53,869 nt of DNA from Nitrosomonas sp. (GTDB taxonomy: Bacteria; Pseudomonadota; Gammaproteobacteria; Burkholderiales; Nitrosomonadaceae), in NCBI GenBank assembly GCA_017984435.1, contig JAGNZK010000014.1, positions 1 to 53,869 on the forward strand. The letters run 5' to 3'. Both the position numbers and the translations under genes were made by a program. The first letter of the stretch is position 1. Every line of letters begins with the position of its first letter. The notes under the pieces are model-generated. The model saw only the letters and a program-made list of their open reading frames with translations, was not told the origin of the DNA and did not search any database. Below, piece after piece: positions 37,007 to 46,487 of the stretch.

Positions 37007-37125
37007 GTCATTTCGACAGAATGGAGAAATCTTATGGTTAAGATTCCTCACTTGCGTTCGGAATGACAGTATAAGGACGGAATGACATTATGGAGACGGA
37101 ATGATAGTGTGGGAGCGGAATGACA
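37007..37125 (-). repeat. Palindromic repeat unit R6 with iterated end arms
   Basis: A full inverted unit occupies 37007-37068. Its terminal CGGAATGACA is then repeated three more times, at about 37078, 37097 and 37116, with a period of 18-20 bp and small changes. The array ends 38 bp before the GIY-YIG gene. Confidence 0.8.
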
Positions 37126-37162
37126 GGTTTGCCGACTGTGCATGAAATGAGGGGTGAAGCTG

Positions 37163-37453
37163 ATGGAAAAGACCTATTATGTTTACCTGTTGACCAACTG
37201 GAATAATCAGGTGATGTATGTTGGTGTTACCAATGATCTTGAGCGACGGATCTATGAGCACAAAAATAAGCTGGTTGATGGGTTTACCAAAAAATATAAC
37301 GTTGAGAAGCTGGTTTACTTCGAGACTGCAAGCGATGTGCTGGCAGCTATTGAACGGGAAAAACAGATCAAAAAATGGCGGCGCGAGAAGAAGAATCAAC
37401 TGGCCATTGAAATGAATCCTGAATGGAAGGATTTGAGTTTGGAGTGGGAGTAG
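37163..37453 (+). CDS. Small GIY-YIG nuclease-domain protein flanked by palindromic repeats
   Basis: The 96-residue protein consists of a single GIY-YIG domain. YYVYLLTN gives the first motif, MYVGVTNDLERRIYEHK the second motif and catalytic Arg, and a Glu lies in AAIEREKQIKKWRREKK. It has no partner domain, so it is a stand-alone family member of the UPF0213/YhbQ type. The ATG at 37163 has GAGGGG before it; a GTG three codons upstream is the alternative. Palindromic repeats lie on both sides (37007-37125 and 37548-37611), inside a type I restriction locus. Related small GIY-YIG proteins have been reported to act on single-stranded DNA at repeats near their own gene; whether this one does is inference. 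Confidence 0.88.
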   Translation: MEKTYYVYLLTNWNNQVMYVGVTNDLERRIYEHKNKLVDGFTKKYNVEKLVYFETASDVLAAIEREKQIKKWRREKKNQLAIEMNPEWKDLSLEWE

Positions 37454-37547
37454 GGCCTCTTCTGGAATCTATTCCGGGTGAAATCGAGGGAAACAAAATG
37501 ACAGGCTTTGGTTAGAAATGATGTGCTATCAAAGCGAAGTAAAAGCT

Positions 37548-37611
37548 GTCATTCCGAACGGATGTGAGGAATCTATGCACTACAAGATTTCTCCCGATGG
37601 TCGAAATGACA
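37548..37611 (+). repeat. Palindromic repeat unit R8
   Basis: A full unit from GTCATTCCGAACG to GTCGAAATGACA with GAGGAATCT and AGATTTCTCCC inside lies between the GIY-YIG gene and hsdR. A decayed partial unit ending in AATGACAGG lies just before it, at about 37459-37505. Confidence 0.85.
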
Positions 37612-37736
37612 GGTGGGGACGAGCTTACGTGTTTGATCGTTACTTAAGCTTGTTCACTAGTTAAGGGAAATCTATTTCCCTTAACTTAGACGACGATTAA
37701 GTTAAAGCAAAATAATAAATCCGAATAGAAAACTGA

Positions 37737-40700
37737 ATGCCTAACTTTATTTCCGAAGATCAGATCGAGCAAGCGTTGGTGCAGAAACTCCAGCATCTGC
37801 ACGGCTTCGACGTGCTCGATTGCCATACGAACAATGCGGAGGATTTGAACGATGGTTCAAACCGCACCAGCAAACGCGATGTGATCTTGCTGGACCGGCT
37901 GCGCGAGGCGGCACTCCGTCTGAACCCGGATATTCCGCGAGAAGCCATCGAAAGTGCTTTGGAAAAGCTGTGTGAACGGCGGCAGGCAATGACGCTGATT
38001 GCCGCAAACCAGGAAATCTACGGCCTATTGCGCGACGGTATTGCGGTGACGTTCGACGATGCGCAGGGACAGTCTCAGCAGGAGCGCATGCGCTTGCTGG
38101 ATTTTAACGTGCCGGGCAATAACCGCTTTCTGGCCGTGACGCAACTGTGGATCAAGGGCGAGCGCGGTTTTCGCCGCCCGGATGTGTTGTTGTACGTGAA
38201 CGGTATTCCGCTGGTGTTCATCGAACTGAAAAATTCGAATGTGAAGCTACGCAACGCTTATGACGACAATCTGACGAATTACAAGGCGGAGATTCCGCAG
38301 CTTTTCCTGACCAATGCGTTTTGCGTGCTGTCGAACGCCGTCGAAACCAGAGTCGGCAGCATCACGGCGCAGTGGGAGCATTATTTCAACTGGCTGCGCG
38401 CTGATGACGAGAAGCAAAAAATTGACCGTGTGGCAATCCGCGCGCAAGGCACCAGCCTGGAAGGAGTCATCGAGGGTTTGCTGCCGCAGCAAAAGTTGCT
38501 GGATTACGTGGAAAATTTCGTTCTCTATTACAAAGACACGCAGAAAATCATCGCGCAGAACCACCAGTTTATCGGTGTGAATCGCGCGTATGACGTTTTC
38601 CTCCAACGTGAGGAATTGGCGGGCAAGCTCGGGGTGTTCTGGCATACGCAAGGATCGGGCAAGAGTTTTTCGATGATTTTTTATGCGCGCAAAATTTTCC
38701 GCAAGCAGACCGGCAATTTCACTTTCGTCGTGGTGACCGACCGCGACGATCTGGATGGACAGATTTACCGTAATTTCCTCAACACCCGCACGGTGAGCGA
38801 GGCCGAGGCGGCGCAGCCGAAGAACAGCGAGGAGATGCGCAAATTCCTCGGGCAGAACAAACGCATCGTTTTCACGCTGATCCAGAAATTCCGCTGGGAC
38901 AAAGGCCGCGAATATCCCGAGCTTTCAGCGCGCAACGACATCATCGTGATTGTCGACGAGGCGCACCGCACGCAATACAAATCGCTGGCGGAGAACATGC
39001 GCAAGGGGCTGCCCAGGGCGAACTATCTGGCATTTACCGGCACGCCGCTGCTCGGGCGCGAACGCAAAACCAATGCGTGGTTTGGCGGTTATGTGTCGGA
39101 ATACAACTTTCAACAGTCGATGGATGATGGTGCGACGGTGCCGCTGTTTTACCAGAAACGCGTGCCAGAGGTGTTGATCCAGAACGAAGGATTGAGCGAG
39201 GAGTTTTACCAGATACTGGAAGATGAGAATCTGGATGAGGCGCAGCAGGCCAAGCTGGAGAAGCGTTTCTCCACGGAAATAGAAGTCATCAAACGCGACG
39301 ACCGGCTGGAAAAAATCGCGCGGGACATCGTTTATCACTTCCCCCAGCGCGGCTATCTCGGTAAAGGACTGGTGGTGTCGGTGGATAAATTCACCGCCGT
39401 GAAGATGTACGACAAGGTGCAGCGGCTGTGGAAGGAAGAGATAAGAAGCCTGAAAGGGATTATCAGCAAAACCGCCAGCGAAATTGAGAAGCGGCGTCTG
39501 GAGCAGCGCGTTGAATTCATGCGCGCTGTTGAGATGGCCGTGGTGATCAGCGCAGACGCGGGCGAGGAAGAAAAATTCGCCGCGCAGGGTTTGACCATTA
39601 AGCCGCATCGTGAACGCATGGATAAGCTGGATGAACATGGGCACGATATTGAATACAACTACAAAGACCTGGAGCATCCGCTGCAACTGGTGTTTGTCTG
39701 CGCCATGTGGCTGACCGGCTTTGATGCACCGACACTTTCCACGTTATATCTCGATAAACCGATGCAGGGCCATACGCTAATGCAAACCATCGCTCGCGCC
39801 AATCGCGTGACATCGTGGAAAATCAACGAGGTGGAGAAGCGTAACGGCGAAATCGTGGATTACTACAATGTATTCCGCAACATGAAGCTGGCGCTGAAAG
39901 ATTACGCGCAAGGCGGCGACGAGACCGAATCGCCGGTCAAGGAAAAAGCGGAACTGTTTCGTTTGCTGGACGATGCGATTGAACAAGGCTTTGCGTTTTG
40001 TCACGAGAAGGCGGTTGCGTTGCGCGAGGTGCTGGGCAGCGATGAGGTATTCAAGCAGGTCGGGCGATTTGAGTCGTTTGCCAATACCTTTCTGGCAAAC
40101 GACGAGTGGCGCAGGAGCTTCAACGTGTATGAAAACACCATCACGTCGCTGTATGAGGCGTGCAAGCCGGAGGTTCTAGGACGCGGCAAGGGGCGCGAGG
40201 TGGCAGCGTTTCAGTATCTGCGCGGCGTGATCGAAGCGCATGTCGAACAGAAGGACATCGATGCGATCAGCTTGAAGATCGCCGAGCTGCTGGATGAGAG
40301 TGTGGTGGTGGATGGCGCGGATGCGCTTAAAGCACAACAGAAAGATGCGCAATATCAGATTATTCAAAAGGGCAAAACCTGGGATTTGAGCAAAATCAAT
40401 TTCGACAAATTGCGCGAGGAATTCAAACAGGCGGCTTACAAACATATCGAGATCGCCGATCTGCGCGCTTTCTTGCAGCATAAATTGGAATTGATGCTGC
40501 AACAGAATGCAACGCGAACAGATTTTGCCCAGCGCTTGCAGCAGATTATTGACACTTACAACGCTGGCGGCTCATCGACCGAAAACTACTATGAAGATCT
40601 GATGCAATTCACCGAGGATTTGCGCGAGGAAGATGAGCGCCACATCCGTGAGGGTTTGAATGAAGATGAACTGGAACTGTTCGATTTGCTGAAGAAAGAC

Positions 40701-40964
40701 ATAATGACGCAAGAGGAAACGCAGAAAGTCCGGCTTGCAGCAAAGTCACTGCTGCACCGCCTTCTACAAGAACACCCCAAAGTATTGGTGCAGGATTGGT
40801 ATAAGGATACGCAAACTCAGAAAATGGTACGGTCTACGGTCGAGCAGGTATTGGATAGCAATTTACCGGAAAGCTATGATCGCGTGTTGTTCCGCGAAAA
40901 ATGTGACAATGTGTTTTATCTGATGCTGGAATATGCTAGCCATGGCAGGAAGTGGGCAGCTTAA
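37737..40964 (+). CDS. hsdR: Type I restriction endonuclease subunit HsdR
   Basis: HsdR translocates DNA with ATP and cuts it when translocation stalls. The 1075-residue protein has the N-terminal nuclease motif RRPDVLLYVNGIPLVFIELKN (about residues 146-166, PD...ExK). Helicase motif I is TQGSGKSFSM (near 303), VDEAHRTQY is motif II (near 406), and FTGTPLLG is motif III. The C-terminal helical domain binds HsdM. The reading frame is intact, so the R subunit seems functional. It lies 1.8 kb after hsdS because the toxin-antitoxin pair, the GIY-YIG gene and the repeats lie between. Confidence 0.95.
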   Translation: MPNFISEDQIEQALVQKLQHLHGFDVLDCHTNNAEDLNDGSNRTSKRDVILLDRLREAALRLNPDIPREAIESALEKLCERRQAMTLIAANQEIYGLLRDGIAVTFDDAQGQSQQERMRLLDFNVPGNNRFLAVTQLWIKGERGFRRPDVLLYVNGIPLVFIELKNSNVKLRNAYDDNLTNYKAEIPQLFLTNAFCVLSNAVETRVGSITAQWEHYFNWLRADDEKQKIDRVAIRAQGTSLEGVIEGLLPQQKLLDYVENFVLYYKDTQKIIAQNHQFIGVNRAYDVFLQREELAGKLGVFWHTQGSGKSFSMIFYARKIFRKQTGNFTFVVVTDRDDLDGQIYRNFLNTRTVSEAEAAQPKNSEEMRKFLGQNKRIVFTLIQKFRWDKGREYPELSARNDIIVIVDEAHRTQYKSLAENMRKGLPRANYLAFTGTPLLGRERKTNAWFGGYVSEYNFQQSMDDGATVPLFYQKRVPEVLIQNEGLSEEFYQILEDENLDEAQQAKLEKRFSTEIEVIKRDDRLEKIARDIVYHFPQRGYLGKGLVVSVDKFTAVKMYDKVQRLWKEEIRSLKGIISKTASEIEKRRLEQRVEFMRAVEMAVVISADAGEEEKFAAQGLTIKPHRERMDKLDEHGHDIEYNYKDLEHPLQLVFVCAMWLTGFDAPTLSTLYLDKPMQGHTLMQTIARANRVTSWKINEVEKRNGEIVDYYNVFRNMKLALKDYAQGGDETESPVKEKAELFRLLDDAIEQGFAFCHEKAVALREVLGSDEVFKQVGRFESFANTFLANDEWRRSFNVYENTITSLYEACKPEVLGRGKGREVAAFQYLRGVIEAHVEQKDIDAISLKIAELLDESVVVDGADALKAQQKDAQYQIIQKGKTWDLSKINFDKLREEFKQAAYKHIEIADLRAFLQHKLELMLQQNATRTDFAQRLQQIIDTYNAGGSSTENYYEDLMQFTEDLREEDERHIREGLNEDELELFDLLKKDIMTQEETQKVRLAAKSLLHRLLQEHPKVLVQDWYKDTQTQKMVRSTVEQVLDSNLPESYDRVLFREKCDNVFYLMLEYASHGRKWAA

Positions 40965-41152
40965 ATAAATGCGGCAAGCAAAGGTTGGTCTATAAGACAA
41001 GAATATAAAGATTCAACGTAATAAGCTAAATCTTAATTAGATTAAGCTTTTAATCAGATGATTCTGGATTACTAGAACTTTATATAAAGTAACCCCAGTG
41101 TAACCCAGAATTGGGCGAGCAAGTATTAGAGTTACTTAATTTATTGATTAAT

Positions 41153-41228
41153 TGGCACCCTGAACACGAATCGAACGTGCGACCTACCCCTTAGGAGGGG
41201 GTTGCTCTATCCACTGAGCTACCAGGGC
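41153..41228 (-). tRNA. tRNA-Arg (anticodon CCT)
   Basis: On the minus strand this 76-nt sequence forms a tRNA with acceptor stem GCCCTGG pairing with TCAGGGT (one G-T pair), the D arm TAGCTCAGTGGATAGAGCA, the anticodon loop TCCTAAG with anticodon CCT, the T arm GTTCGATTC and an encoded CCA. It lies at the downstream edge of the restriction island. No copy of its 3' end was found on the other side. Confidence 0.95.
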
Positions 41229-41258
41229 AAGCTTGGCATTTTACGCTAATATCACACC

Positions 41259-42485
41259 ATGAATAAGCCTGATCAACAGAATCCTTCGCTACCATCCGTT
41301 TCAGAAAAACTACCCCAAACGGTGGTTGTTCTCGGATTTGTCAGTTTCTTCAATGACTTTGCTTCGGATATTGTCGTACCTCTGATTCCTATTTTGTTAG
41401 CAACTGTGCTGGCAGCAGGACCAATTGCGTTAGGTTTGATTGAAGGCGTTGCGGATGCATTGGCTTGTTTTCTTAAATTGTGGGCGGGACGGCATTCCGA
41501 TGTGATGCATGGACGACGCAAAAACCTGGCATTGACGGGTTACACACTTTCCAATCTGGCGCGGCCGTTGCTCGGACTGGCAGGTTCATGGATAACTGTG
41601 TTACTGCTGCGCAGCATTGATCGTATTGGCAAAGGATTGCGTAGCGCGCCACGTGATGCGATGGTCGCCGATGCTACACCGCCGCATATCCGCGGCTATG
41701 CGTTTGGTTTTCATCGCGCATTGGATAATGCGGGAGCTGTGGCCGGTGGATTGACAGCGGCGGCTGTATTGACATGGTCTGACCTGAGTCTGAGCGAAGT
41801 AATTCTGTGGTCGGCTATTCCGGGTTTTGTAGCGATAGTGCTTATGGGTGTAGGTATAAGAGAACAAAAAAACAATCAAGCGCAATCAATTGAACTGTCG
41901 CGAGTGCTCTCACCGCTACGCTGGTCTGCACTATCCGTAACGATGCAGCACTACTTATGGGTATTGGTGTTGTTCACGTTTGCGCGTGTTTCTGAAACTT
42001 TTATTTTATTATTCGGTCATGAATTAGGTATTGGTGTTGTTGAATTGCTACTGTTATGGTCGGCACTGAATCTTGCCAAAGCGATTACCTCCACGCAAGG
42101 AGGACGGTTAGCCGATCATTTTGGACGCGGCGCTTTGATTTTGATTGGTTGGGCAGCACTTGCAGTTTCGTTTCTGGCGCTCGGCCAGGTAACAAGCAAC
42201 ATCGGATTATGGACAGTCGGTATTTGCTATGGTTTATTGATGGGTATGAGCGAAGGCGCAGAACGCGCACTGATCAGTGATTATGCATCACCCGATGAAC
42301 GCGGCACTGCATTTGGCTGGTATCATTTGGTCAGTGGCATAGCCGCCATCCCGGCAGGATTATTGTTTGGGGTGATATGGCATATATTCAGTGCTACAGT
42401 GGCATTCATGTTCGCCGGTGTATTAGCGTTATTTGCTATCGTATTGTTACGGCTGTGGGCTTGGCCTGTGCGGCATAAAATATAA
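41259..42485 (+). CDS. Major facilitator superfamily transporter
   Basis: The 408-residue inner-membrane protein has about 12 hydrophobic helices. The loop between helices 2 and 3 reads AGRHSDVMHGRRK, a good MFS motif A (GxxxDRxGRR type), and a weaker copy (GGRLADHFGRG) appears in the second half. The phrase LRSAPRDAMVADATPPHIRGYAFG is characteristic of one MFS subgroup of unknown substrate. No strong ribosome-binding site precedes the ATG. It lies 21 bp before the peroxiredoxin gene and may share its transcript. Confidence 0.85.
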   Translation: MNKPDQQNPSLPSVSEKLPQTVVVLGFVSFFNDFASDIVVPLIPILLATVLAAGPIALGLIEGVADALACFLKLWAGRHSDVMHGRRKNLALTGYTLSNLARPLLGLAGSWITVLLLRSIDRIGKGLRSAPRDAMVADATPPHIRGYAFGFHRALDNAGAVAGGLTAAAVLTWSDLSLSEVILWSAIPGFVAIVLMGVGIREQKNNQAQSIELSRVLSPLRWSALSVTMQHYLWVLVLFTFARVSETFILLFGHELGIGVVELLLLWSALNLAKAITSTQGGRLADHFGRGALILIGWAALAVSFLALGQVTSNIGLWTVGICYGLLMGMSEGAERALISDYASPDERGTAFGWYHLVSGIAAIPAGLLFGVIWHIFSATVAFMFAGVLALFAIVLLRLWAWPVRHKI

Positions 42486-42506
42486 CGAAAAGGATAAATA
42501 AGTATC

Positions 42507-43040
42507 ATGGAATGGTTAACAATTACTTTGTCGGTGATCACGTTAGGAGTGATGTTCTGGTTTTTCTCCAGGCAAAAAAGATCACTCAAACCGGGTCAGC
42601 CTGCCCCTGATTTTAAACTGACCGATCAGCATGGACAAACGCATACTCTGGCGGATTTTCAGGGTAAATGGCTGGCTTTGTATTTTTATCCGAAAGACGA
42701 CACCCCAGGGTGCACCAAGCAAGCTTGCTCGTTTCGTGATGGTCTGCAAGAACTGACTGATTTAGGTGCTGACGTGCTTGGCGTCAGTGTAGACGACTCA
42801 AATAGCCATATTGCTTTTGCTAAAAAATATCATCTACAATTCCCCCTTCTGGCGGATACGACAACAGAAACAACAGCGCGCTATTACTCTCTGATCAACC
42901 TTGGCGTGATTAAATTTGCCCGGCGCAATACATTTCTGATCGATCCACAGGGAAAAATTGCGCGTATTTATCTGTCTGCAAGCGCAGCACGCAATTCCAC
43001 CGAAGTGATTGAAGATTTAAAATACTTGCAAACTACATAA
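42507..43040 (+). CDS. bcp: Membrane-anchored BCP-type peroxiredoxin
   Basis: Bcp/PrxQ enzymes reduce peroxides with a reactive Cys. The 177-residue protein has an N-terminal membrane helix (about residues 3-20, WLTITLSVITLGVMFWFF) followed by the AhpC/TSA fold. The active site is DTPGCTKQACSF, with the peroxidatic Cys in PGCT and the resolving Cys five residues later. The anchor is unusual for Bcp, and by the positive-inside rule the basic RQKRS after the helix suggests that the enzyme domain faces the cytoplasm. It follows the MFS gene closely. Confidence 0.92.
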   Translation: MEWLTITLSVITLGVMFWFFSRQKRSLKPGQPAPDFKLTDQHGQTHTLADFQGKWLALYFYPKDDTPGCTKQACSFRDGLQELTDLGADVLGVSVDDSNSHIAFAKKYHLQFPLLADTTTETTARYYSLINLGVIKFARRNTFLIDPQGKIARIYLSASAARNSTEVIEDLKYLQTT

Positions 43041-43151
43041 CAAACAGCAGGGTTTCAATAGACGATGGATTTATGCTCCGTTGACTCCCATCAAAGATTA
43101 AAATATTTCATCTCATGCAGCATGATGAGATACCACTAATAAGGATGCGGA

Positions 43152-43523
43152 ATGGCAAATTTTACTGAAGATCAATTGATACAACTTAAAGCTGCATTAC
43201 ACAAGCGTTATCTGGAATTACAGCATGAGATTCGCAGCGAGCTGGCACATACCCAAGATATTCGTGATTTTAATCTGGCGGAATATTTAAATAATATACC
43301 GGACGACATTGATACGGCGTTGGTTGACCGGCAGATTAACGAAATGCGTGAACTGGAAATGTCACTGAAGTATTTGAGCGAGCTGGAATTCGGCGATTGT
43401 ATCGACTGTGGAAACGAAATCGGATTTGAGCGGTTGCTTGCGTATCCTTCCGCACAACGTTGCATTCAATGCCAAAATCAATACGAAAAGGCTTTTTTGC
43501 ATGAATCCAACCCCTCGCTATAA
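43152..43523 (+). CDS. DksA/TraR-family zinc-finger protein
   Basis: The 123-residue protein has an N-terminal helical pair (about residues 8-80, a short coiled coil). It ends in the four-Cys zinc finger CIDCGNEIGFERLLAYPSAQ plus CIQC, as in DksA and TraR. Such proteins enter the secondary channel of RNA polymerase. It lacks the DxxDxA tip of DksA; the tip region here reads NNIPDDIDTAL, so the effect on transcription may differ. It is convergent with the Smr gene, with 1 bp between them. Confidence 0.88.
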   Translation: MANFTEDQLIQLKAALHKRYLELQHEIRSELAHTQDIRDFNLAEYLNNIPDDIDTALVDRQINEMRELEMSLKYLSELEFGDCIDCGNEIGFERLLAYPSAQRCIQCQNQYEKAFLHESNPSL

Positions 43524-43524
43524 A

Positions 43525-44073
43525 TTATCCGTTCACTTTGAGTAAAATCAAAACAGCACCGCCGCCGCCATCCTCTGGTTTCGCCTGACAGAAAGCCAGT
43601 ACATCAGCATGTTGTATCAACCAATTCCCGACTCGGGTTTTCAGCACCGGCTCGCGATTTCTTGAACCCAATCCTTTGCCATGAATGACGCGGACGCAAC
43701 GAAATTTTTTTTGCACACATGCACTCAGAAAAATACTCAGTGCTTGTCTGGCTTCGTCACGTGTTAATCCATGCAGATCCAGATTGTCTTGAATGTCCCA
43801 GTAACCACGCCGTAAGCGCCGTAATATTTGATGTGATATGCCCGACCGCATGTAAGACCATGCATCACCTGCTTCCATTTCCATGGAAATATGGTCTGAC
43901 AGAACATCTTCGGTTGTAACCTGTTCTTGATATCTTTTTTTGCGGGGAATCGGAGGAAGTTTCGAGCCGGTAGAAACGACTTTATCTGTGACAGGTAATG
44001 GCGCCACACCACGCATTGCGGTATGAAACAACGCCATTTCGTTATCATTGTTTTCAAAATCTTTTTTAGACAT
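43525..44073 (-). CDS. Smr-domain protein (stand-alone endonuclease-like)
   Basis: The 182-residue protein has a C-terminal Smr domain (about residues 95-180), with LDLHGLTRDEARQAL, the VIHGKGLGS loop and the end of the sheet, GGAVLILLK. Smr domains nick or bind branched DNA or act on RNA in ribosome quality control; the stand-alone SmrA/YdaL group in proteobacteria has DNA-nicking activity. The N-terminal 90 residues are polar. It lies next to trxB on the same strand, 37 bp downstream of it. Confidence 0.88.
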   Translation of the reverse strand: MSKKDFENNDNEMALFHTAMRGVAPLPVTDKVVSTGSKLPPIPRKKRYQEQVTTEDVLSDHISMEMEAGDAWSYMRSGISHQILRRLRRGYWDIQDNLDLHGLTRDEARQALSIFLSACVQKKFRCVRVIHGKGLGSRNREPVLKTRVGNWLIQHADVLAFCQAKPEDGGGGAVLILLKVNG

Positions 44074-44110
44074 CGTGCTTCGCTCAGGCTTACGCTTCGA
44101 TCCTGTCAGT

Positions 44111-45064
<954 letters not shown>

Positions 45065-45727
45065 TTATTTGCGAAGTAAATCGAGAACAATATTGTACTC
45101 GTAAATGGGCAAATTGCCTTGCTGGTCTATCTTTCCGGCGATCATCGCGGCACGTTCTGTTGCAGATTTATCATTCAGCAACAAATCCGTCTTGTTGAGC
45201 GCCTCATCGGGAAAATACATTTGTGTTGTCAGTGCGCGATAACCTGGTTTGGAGATCTTGAAGTGGATGTGCGGTGGCCTGATCCAGGTACTGCTGGCGG
45301 GATAAGCGCCGGGTACTACTGTTTTGAAGCGAAACAAGCCATTGCTGTCACTTCGTATCATCGCCCAGCCCTGGAAGTTTTCATCCAACTTTGCCGTGTT
45401 GGGGCCACGCGGATGACGGTAACGACCATTGGCATTCGCCTGCCAAATATCCAACAGCGCATTGGCAATCGAATTTCCGGTGATATCCGTAACCTGACCG
45501 CTGACGATAATGTGCTGCCCCTGAGCAATACCCATATGCCCATCGACTTGTGTCAAATCAGCATCTTTATCGCGCTGATCGTTCACCGGATAAAACGGCC
45601 CTTCCGTTTCACTGGGAGTAGGCATGATCGCCAACACTTTACCGAAACTGCTGCTGAAACCAAGCACACTGGCTATGCTACCCAGCATGCTTAATTTAAC
45701 CATGCGTCTTCTGGAGAATGTTTTCAT
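45065..45727 (-). CDS. Exported intradiol ring-cleavage dioxygenase-like protein
   Basis: The 220-residue protein belongs to the protocatechuate 3,4-dioxygenase superfamily. The four expected Fe(III) ligands are visible: Tyr in GRYRHP, Tyr in PGAYPA and two His in RPPHIHFKI. The N terminus, SRRRMVKLSMLGSIASVLGF, is a twin-arginine type signal followed by a hydrophobic core, so the enzyme is probably exported folded, unlike cytoplasmic protocatechuate dioxygenases. Substrates of this exported group are unclear. An AAGGAGATG ribosome-binding site precedes it. It is coupled with trxB. Confidence 0.88.
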   Translation of the reverse strand: MKTFSRRRMVKLSMLGSIASVLGFSSSFGKVLAIMPTPSETEGPFYPVNDQRDKDADLTQVDGHMGIAQGQHIIVSGQVTDITGNSIANALLDIWQANANGRYRHPRGPNTAKLDENFQGWAMIRSDSNGLFRFKTVVPGAYPASSTWIRPPHIHFKISKPGYRALTTQMYFPDEALNKTDLLLNDKSATERAAMIAGKIDQQGNLPIYEYNIVLDLLRK

Positions 45728-45803
45728 AGCGGATTACATCTCCTTAGTAAAAGGTACTTTGCATAAACACAGTTGCTGCTCGTTGATTAATGCGACAGAA
45801 CCA

Positions 45804-46487
45804 TTATTTCTGTGGCTCAAACAAGATGTGTGCCATTTTCTTGGCCTTGGTTTTTAGATATCTGATATTGTCTTTGTTGGCTACGACTTCAATGGCAATT
45901 CTTTGAACTATGTTAGTCCCCAGTTTTTTTAAGGCATCTAATTTTTTAGGGTTGTTAGTAATTAATTGGATAGATTTAACCTGTAAGCTTTCCAACATTA
46001 AAGCTGCCACACTGTATTCGCGCTCATCGGCAAGATGACCCAGGTGGATGTTTGCATCCACGGTATCCAAGCCTTTGTCCTGCAAATTATAGGCTTGCAT
46101 TTTTTTCAGCAGTCCGATACCGCGCCCTTCCTGGCGAAGGTAGATCAAAATTCCCAATCGCACCTCGCTTATCATGCGTATCGCTATGTCGAGTTGTTCG
46201 CCGCAATCGCAGCGCCGAGAGCCTAATACATCGCCGGTAAAACATTCAGAATGGATACGTACCAAGACGTTTTCCTTATTCGCAACGTCACCTTTGACTA
46301 GGGCGACATGCTCCTTGTTGTCGATGTTGTCGATGTTGTCGATGTTGTCGATGTTGTTGCTGTAATAGTGCAGAATAAATTCGCCGTGTCGAGTGGGGAT
46401 GGGCGTTTGTACTAAGTCTTTTAAGTGTGTGTTCACGGTGTTACTAGTTTGATAATTCTTTGCTATTTTGGCGGCATTGTTGAACAT
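45804..46487 (-). CDS. ribA: GTP cyclohydrolase II
   Basis: RibA opens GTP to start riboflavin synthesis. The zinc site is HSECFTGDVLGSRRCDCG (C-x10-C-x-C), and the catalytic loop is YLRQEGRGIGLL. The C-terminal NNPKKLDAL motif is also present. It stands alone, not fused to RibB. A run of four NID triplets after YYSN (encoded at 46318-46353) is an unusual insertion before the catalytic part. The start is uncertain: ATG at 46487 gives 227 residues, but the frame is open to 46574. It lies upstream of no rib operon and next to a FAD-dependent flavoprotein gene on the same strand. Confidence 0.9.
   Translation of the reverse strand: MFNNAAKIAKNYQTSNTVNTHLKDLVQTPIPTRHGEFILHYYSNNIDNIDNIDNIDNKEHVALVKGDVANKENVLVRIHSECFTGDVLGSRRCDCGEQLDIAIRMISEVRLGILIYLRQEGRGIGLLKKMQAYNLQDKGLDTVDANIHLGHLADEREYSVAALMLESLQVKSIQLITNNPKKLDALKKLGTNIVQRIAIEVVANKDNIRYLKTKAKKMAHILFEPQK
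46318..46353 (+). repeat. 9-bp tandem repeat inside ribA
   Basis: TTGTCGATG is repeated four times exactly, followed by a partial fifth copy. On the ribA strand it encodes Asn-Ile-Asp repeats. The unit length is a multiple of three, so copy-number change would lengthen or shorten the protein without frameshift. Confidence 0.9.

Noticed and set aside
33922-37611. CRISPR array
   Set aside because: The repeats are long palindromes with irregular spacing and mixed orientation, without regular spacers or cas genes.
32006-41228. tRNA-Arg as attachment site of the restriction island
   Set aside because: No copy of the tRNA 3' end was found near 32 kb and no integrase gene is present, so integration at the tRNA is not supported.
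46318-46353. Phase-variable switching of ribA by the tandem repeat
   Set aside because: The unit is 9 bp, so copy changes keep the frame and cannot switch the gene off.
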